NCBI RefSeq assembly: GCF_001424265.1
Contig: NZ_LMOV01000024.1
Span: forward strand, 124,001-188,000
From: Acidovorax sp. Leaf160
GTDB lineage: Bacteria > Pseudomonadota > Gammaproteobacteria > Burkholderiales > Burkholderiaceae_C
Reading direction: 5' to 3'
DNA length: 64,000 nt
Part shown: in pieces, positions 58,535-64,000 of the stretch
Numbering within the stretch: the first letter of the stretch is position 1
Layout: each line of letters starts with the position of its first letter
Position numbers and translations under genes: made by a program
The notes under the pieces: generated by a model
What the model saw: the letters and a program-made list of their open reading frames with translations, nothing else
The model's database searches: none
What the model was told of the DNA's origin: nothing

Positions 58535-60616
58535 TCAGGCCGTGCGGCGACTGGCCAGGCGGGTGCACAGGCTCACCCCCCAGGCCACGGCCAGCCCCAC
58601 CGGCACGCCGAAGACCCCGGCCGAGATCGGCTGGATGCCGAACCACAGCCCGTCGGCGCCGAGCGCCTGCGGCAGCCAGGCCTTCACGCTGGCGACGTGC
58701 GAAAGCAGGTAGTAGACGGTGATGCCCAGCCCCGCGAGCATGCCGCCCACCGCTCCCTGGCGCGTGGTGCCGCGCCAGAAGATGCCCAGCACCATCGCCG
58801 GGAAGAAAGCCGATGCCGCCAGCGAAAAGGACGCGGTCACCATGGGCAGGATGTCGGACGGCTTGAGCGCCGCCACGAAGGCCGCGGCCAGGGCGACGAT
58901 CAGCAGCGTGAATTTCGTGAGGATCACGCGCTGCTCGGGCGACGCCCTGCGCATGCCTGGCGCCGCCCCCAGGTTGCGCAGGTCGCGCACCAGCGCGTTG
59001 CTGATGGTCAGCAGCAGCCCATCGGCGGTCGACAGTGCAGCAGCCAGGCCGCCCGCCGCCACCAGGCCCGACACGGCATACGGCAGGCCCGCGATCTCGG
59101 GGGTGGCCAGCATGATGAGGTCGGTGCCCAGGCGGATCTCGCCGAACTGCAGGATGCCGTCAGCGTTGACGTCTTCCACCGACAGCAGCGCCGGATCGAC
59201 CCGCGCCCACTGCGCGATCCAGTGCGGCAGCGCGTCGAACCGGCTGCCCACCAGGTTGTTCATCACCTCGAACTTGACCAGCACGGCCAGCGCCGGAGCG
59301 CTCAGGTAGAGCAGCGCGATGAAGAAGATCGACCAGGCCACCGACGCCCGGGCGGCCGACACGCTGGGCGTCGTGTAGTAACGCGTCAGCAGATGCGGAA
59401 GGCCGGCGGTGCCCACCATCAGGCAGAACATCAGCGCGAGGAAGTTGCGGCGCATGTTCTCGTATTCCGCCTGCTCCTCGGGGGTGCCGTTGGGGTCGCC
59501 GCCATAGGCCTGGCTGTGGCGCGGCAGGCCGCCCAGGGGCCGCGCCCGCTCCAGGTTCTCGCGCATCTCGCGCGTCCAGCGCTCGCGGGCGGTGGCTTCG
59601 TCGCGCGGCAGCGCGGCCAGCTCGCGGCTGGCCGCGACGATCAGGCCCACGTCGGCGTTCTGCGCCCGCAGCTGGCGGATGCGCTCGCCCAGCGCTTCGC
59701 GCTCACGCTCCATGGCGGCGGGCACGTCGGCCAGGCGCGCCTCGAACTCCCGCGCACGCCGCTGGTAGGCGCGCACCACGTCGTGCTCGGCGGGGGATGC
59801 CAGCAGCCGCGCTTCCAGATCGGCGATCTTGCCGATCTGCGCGCCGTAGACCAGCGGCGCCACCGGGCTGCCCAGCTGCTTGTAGGCCAGCCACGAGACG
59901 GGAATGAGGAACGCCAGCAGCATCACCACGTACTGCGCGACCTGCGTCCAGGTGATGGCGCGCATGCCGCCCAGGAACGAGCACAGCAGCACGCCGCCCA
60001 GGCCGAGCATGATGCCGATCTCGAACTGCACGCCGGTCAGGCGCGAGGCGATCAGTCCCACGCCGTAGATCTGCGCCACCACGTAGGTGAACGAGCAGGC
60101 CGCCGCCGCAAGCGCCGCGATGATGCGCGGCCAGCGCCCGCCGTAGCGCACCTGGAAGAAGTCGGGCACCGTATAGAGCCGCATGGCGCGCAGGTGCGGC
60201 GCGATCAGCATGGCGACCAGGCAGAAGCCCCCCGTCCACCCCAGCAGGTAGGCCAGCCCGCCCGCCTGCTGCGGCAGCCCCGCGAAGCCTTGCAGATAGA
60301 GCGCGCCCGCCAGGCTGATGAAGGACGCCGCGCTCATCCAGTCGGCCGCGGCGGCCATGCCGTTGTAGACGGCCGGCACCCGGCGGCCAGCGACGTAGTA
60401 CTCCTGAGGGTCGGTGGTGCGGCCGTAGACGCCGATGACGGCGTAGGCCATCACGGTGAGAAAGAGGAACAGCGGGCCGATCCACTGGCGCGACAGCCCC
60501 TGCTGCTCGGCCCACGTCATCAGCGCCACGAAGAGCAGCACGCCCACGACGTAGATGAGCAGGATGCGGTGCAGCGGCGAAGGCGCCGCGTCGGCGGGGT
60601 CGCCCTGCTCAGCCAT
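58535..60616 (-). CDS. Sodium:solute symporter (ActP/VC_2705 type) with coiled-coil insert
   Basis: A 693-residue inner-membrane symporter of the SSS family with about 13 helices. Landmarks are [31 protein letters not shown] (about 70, in part) and AVSGLVAAGGLAAALSTADGLLLTISNAL (about 515, in part), which contain the sodium-site serines. Residues about 255-390 form a long charged coiled-coil insert in a loop, seen only in the DUF4212-associated subfamily. It overlaps the DUF4212 gene by eight bases and follows ppsA, so a pyruvate-, lactate- or acetate-like substrate is likely. Confidence 0.9.
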   Translation of the reverse strand: MAEQGDPADAAPSPLHRILLIYVVGVLLFVALMTWAEQQGLSRQWIGPLFLFLTVMAYAVIGVYGRTTDPQEYYVAGRRVPAVYNGMAAAADWMSAASFISLAGALYLQGFAGLPQQAGGLAYLLGWTGGFCLVAMLIAPHLRAMRLYTVPDFFQVRYGGRWPRIIAALAAAACSFTYVVAQIYGVGLIASRLTGVQFEIGIMLGLGGVLLCSFLGGMRAITWTQVAQYVVMLLAFLIPVSWLAYKQLGSPVAPLVYGAQIGKIADLEARLLASPAEHDVVRAYQRRAREFEARLADVPAAMEREREALGERIRQLRAQNADVGLIVAASRELAALPRDEATARERWTREMRENLERARPLGGLPRHSQAYGGDPNGTPEEQAEYENMRRNFLALMFCLMVGTAGLPHLLTRYYTTPSVSAARASVAWSIFFIALLYLSAPALAVLVKFEVMNNLVGSRFDALPHWIAQWARVDPALLSVEDVNADGILQFGEIRLGTDLIMLATPEIAGLPYAVSGLVAAGGLAAALSTADGLLLTISNALVRDLRNLGAAPGMRRASPEQRVILTKFTLLIVALAAAFVAALKPSDILPMVTASFSLAASAFFPAMVLGIFWRGTTRQGAVGGMLAGLGITVYYLLSHVASVKAWLPQALGADGLWFGIQPISAGVFGVPVGLAVAWGVSLCTRLASRRTA

Positions 60617-60959
60617 GGCGCGATGGCGGCGGCGCGGATGGCGGCGGCGACTGGGGCGGCGGCAGGGGCGCAGCGGCGCCTGCCGCCGCGTCCTTGCGCT
60701 CGAAGCGGTCCATCGCCAGGCAGTAGACCACTGTCACGGCGATGAAGACGAGGATGGCGCCCTGCGCCGCGATCCAGTAGCCCAGCGGCCAGCCGGCCAC
60801 CATCTGCTGCAGGTCACGGGCGAAGTAGCAGGCGCCGAACGACGCCGCCGCCCAGGCCAGCAGCAGGCCGGCCTTCAGCCACAGGTGCCGCGCGTCATGC
60901 AGGTCCGGCGGAAACGGCGTGCCGACCAGGGGCACGTCGTCGGTCGCCGGCGGCTGCAT
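60609..60959 (-). CDS. DUF4212 small membrane partner of the sodium symporter
   Basis: A 116-residue protein with two helices (about 27-47 and 60-83) and a Pro/Ala-rich tail. The pattern WLKAGLLLAWAAASFG...FARDLQQMVAGWPLGYWIAAQGAI is that of DUF4212, always found just upstream of this type of symporter and thought to be its accessory subunit. The start lies 15 bases behind the ppsA stop and the end overlaps the symporter start, so the three are probably cotranscribed. Confidence 0.9.
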   Translation of the reverse strand: MQPPATDDVPLVGTPFPPDLHDARHLWLKAGLLLAWAAASFGACYFARDLQQMVAGWPLGYWIAAQGAILVFIAVTVVYCLAMDRFERKDAAAGAAAPLPPPQSPPPSAPPPSRHG

Positions 60960-60974
60960 GGGCGGCCCGGCGCG

Positions 60975-63365
<2,391 letters not shown>

Positions 63366-63591
63366 GGGAAAGCTCCAGAAGTTGAAACCGGGTCTGCGCC
63401 TGCGCCCTGGCTGAGCGAGCAAGGTGGGCGCGCGCCCATGCAAGGCAGCTGGCTTTGCTGTTCTGGTAGTGGGCAGCCGCGTTGCATGGTGGGGGAATTG
63501 GGAATAATGGGCGCGATTGTAGGCTGGCCGCGGCGCATGCGCCTGTCGGCCGCCGCCGCCGCCCCCTCACCCCTTCCTGTCCACATCGTCC
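63366..63591. other. Divergent ppsA-ppsR control region
   Basis: These 226 bases must hold both promoters. TACAAT reads on the minus strand at 63516-63521 and AATAAT on the plus strand at 63503-63508, with TTGCAT 15 bases before the latter; both are weak candidates. GGCGCATGCGCC at about 63532-63543 is a perfect 12-base palindrome that could be an operator. Confidence 0.4.
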
Positions 63592-64000
63592 ATGCACACG
63601 CGCACCGTTTTCTTCATCTCCGACGGCACCGGCATCACCGCGGAAACCTTCGGCAACGCCATCCTCGCGCAGTTCGACATGAAGCCGCGCCACGTGCGCC
63701 TGCCCTTCATCGACACCGAGGACAAAGCCCACCAGGTGGTGCGCCAGATCAATCACACCGCCGAGCTGGAGGGCAAGAAGCCGGTCGTCTTCACCACCCT
63801 CGTGAACATGAGCGTGCTGCGCATCATCGAGAGCGGCTGCAAGGGCATGCTGCTGGACATGTTCGGCACCTTCATCCGCCCGCTGGAAAGCGAGCTGGGC
63901 ATCAAGTCGCACCACCGCGTGGGGCGCTTCTCGGACGTGAGCCTGAGCAAGGAATACACCCAGCGCATCGACGCCATCAACTTCAGCCTGGACCACGACG
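63592..64000 (+). CDS. ppsR: PEP synthase regulatory protein (DUF299), partial
   Basis: The first 136 codons of the bifunctional kinase/pyrophosphorylase that switches PpsA off and on by ADP-dependent phosphorylation; the rest is cut by the window end. RTVFFISDGTGITAETFGNAIL at the N-terminus (quoted in part) and the FGTFIRPLESELGIKSHHRVG segment near residue 95 are family hallmarks. The nucleotide-binding loop, normally near residue 150, lies outside. It is divergent from ppsA, the usual arrangement. Confidence 0.95.
   Translation, partial: MHTRTVFFISDGTGITAETFGNAILAQFDMKPRHVRLPFIDTEDKAHQVVRQINHTAELEGKKPVVFTTLVNMSVLRIIESGCKGMLLDMFGTFIRPLESELGIKSHHRVGRFSDVSLSKEYTQRIDAINFSLDHD

Overview
The window is high-GC DNA of a betaproteobacterium, most likely a Comamonadaceae member of the Acidovorax/Paracidovorax type. 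This rests on the many Bug/TctC-type solute receptors, a GC-rich codon style, an alanine/lysine-rich RpoD N-terminus, and dispersed GCTAT...ATAGC hairpin repeats of a kind I associate with this family. I see no tRNA, rRNA, CRISPR array, prophage or intact insertion sequence. Nearly all of the window is coding. Coordinates, gene boundaries and motifs were read from the sequence; functions rest on recognised family motifs, and no database search was run.

Layout. 1-4501: a tripartite tricarboxylate transporter (tctCBA, cut by the window edge) divergent from its tctDE two-component system. 4533-6253: an amino-acid ABC permease and receptor without an ATPase. 6502-13451: housekeeping genes (Hsp15-like, pmbA, darP, mog, cysE, trmJ, suhB) and, at 7576-7649, a candidate small RNA with C-rich anti-Shine-Dalgarno sequences. 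13517-19422: five overlapping genes, four glycosyltransferases and one flippase-like ABC exporter, forming an unassigned glycan pathway. 19482-27156: a giant hybrid sensor kinase followed by an HD-GYP response regulator, a MscS channel and an EAL phosphodiesterase, so c-di-GMP turnover is well represented. 27240-32040: dnaG and rpoD. 32161-38728: a five-gene operon of response regulator, kinase, receptor, fused permease and ATPase (Fbp/Afu type). 39076-42568: a ketopantoate-reductase-like gene and a second ATPase-less amino-acid importer. 42675-47730: a D-tartrate dehydratase operon with a TctC receptor, an SDR and a DHDPS-family enzyme, divergent from a LysR regulator.

47875-56313 is the most unusual part. 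An ECF sigma factor and a membrane anti-sigma factor (51479-52770) sit between two oppositely oriented operons. One encodes a small membrane protein, a SulP-STAS transporter and a Tat-exported caspase-like protein. The other encodes a lipoprotein, a large membrane protein and a periplasmic glycerophosphodiesterase. Both operons are preceded, 66-68 bases before the start codon, by the same two-part motif (TGAACC, 13 bases, CTGCGAAYAA), which reads like the sigma factor's own promoter. The small membrane protein also shares its extracytoplasmic domain with the anti-sigma factor. I propose that these eight genes form one self-contained envelope-stress module.

56745-64000: an HxlR regulator, an FKBP isomerase, an unknown protein, then ppsA with a DUF4212/sodium-symporter pair directly behind it, and divergent ppsR cut by the window end. 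This layout suggests uptake of a small carboxylate feeding gluconeogenesis.
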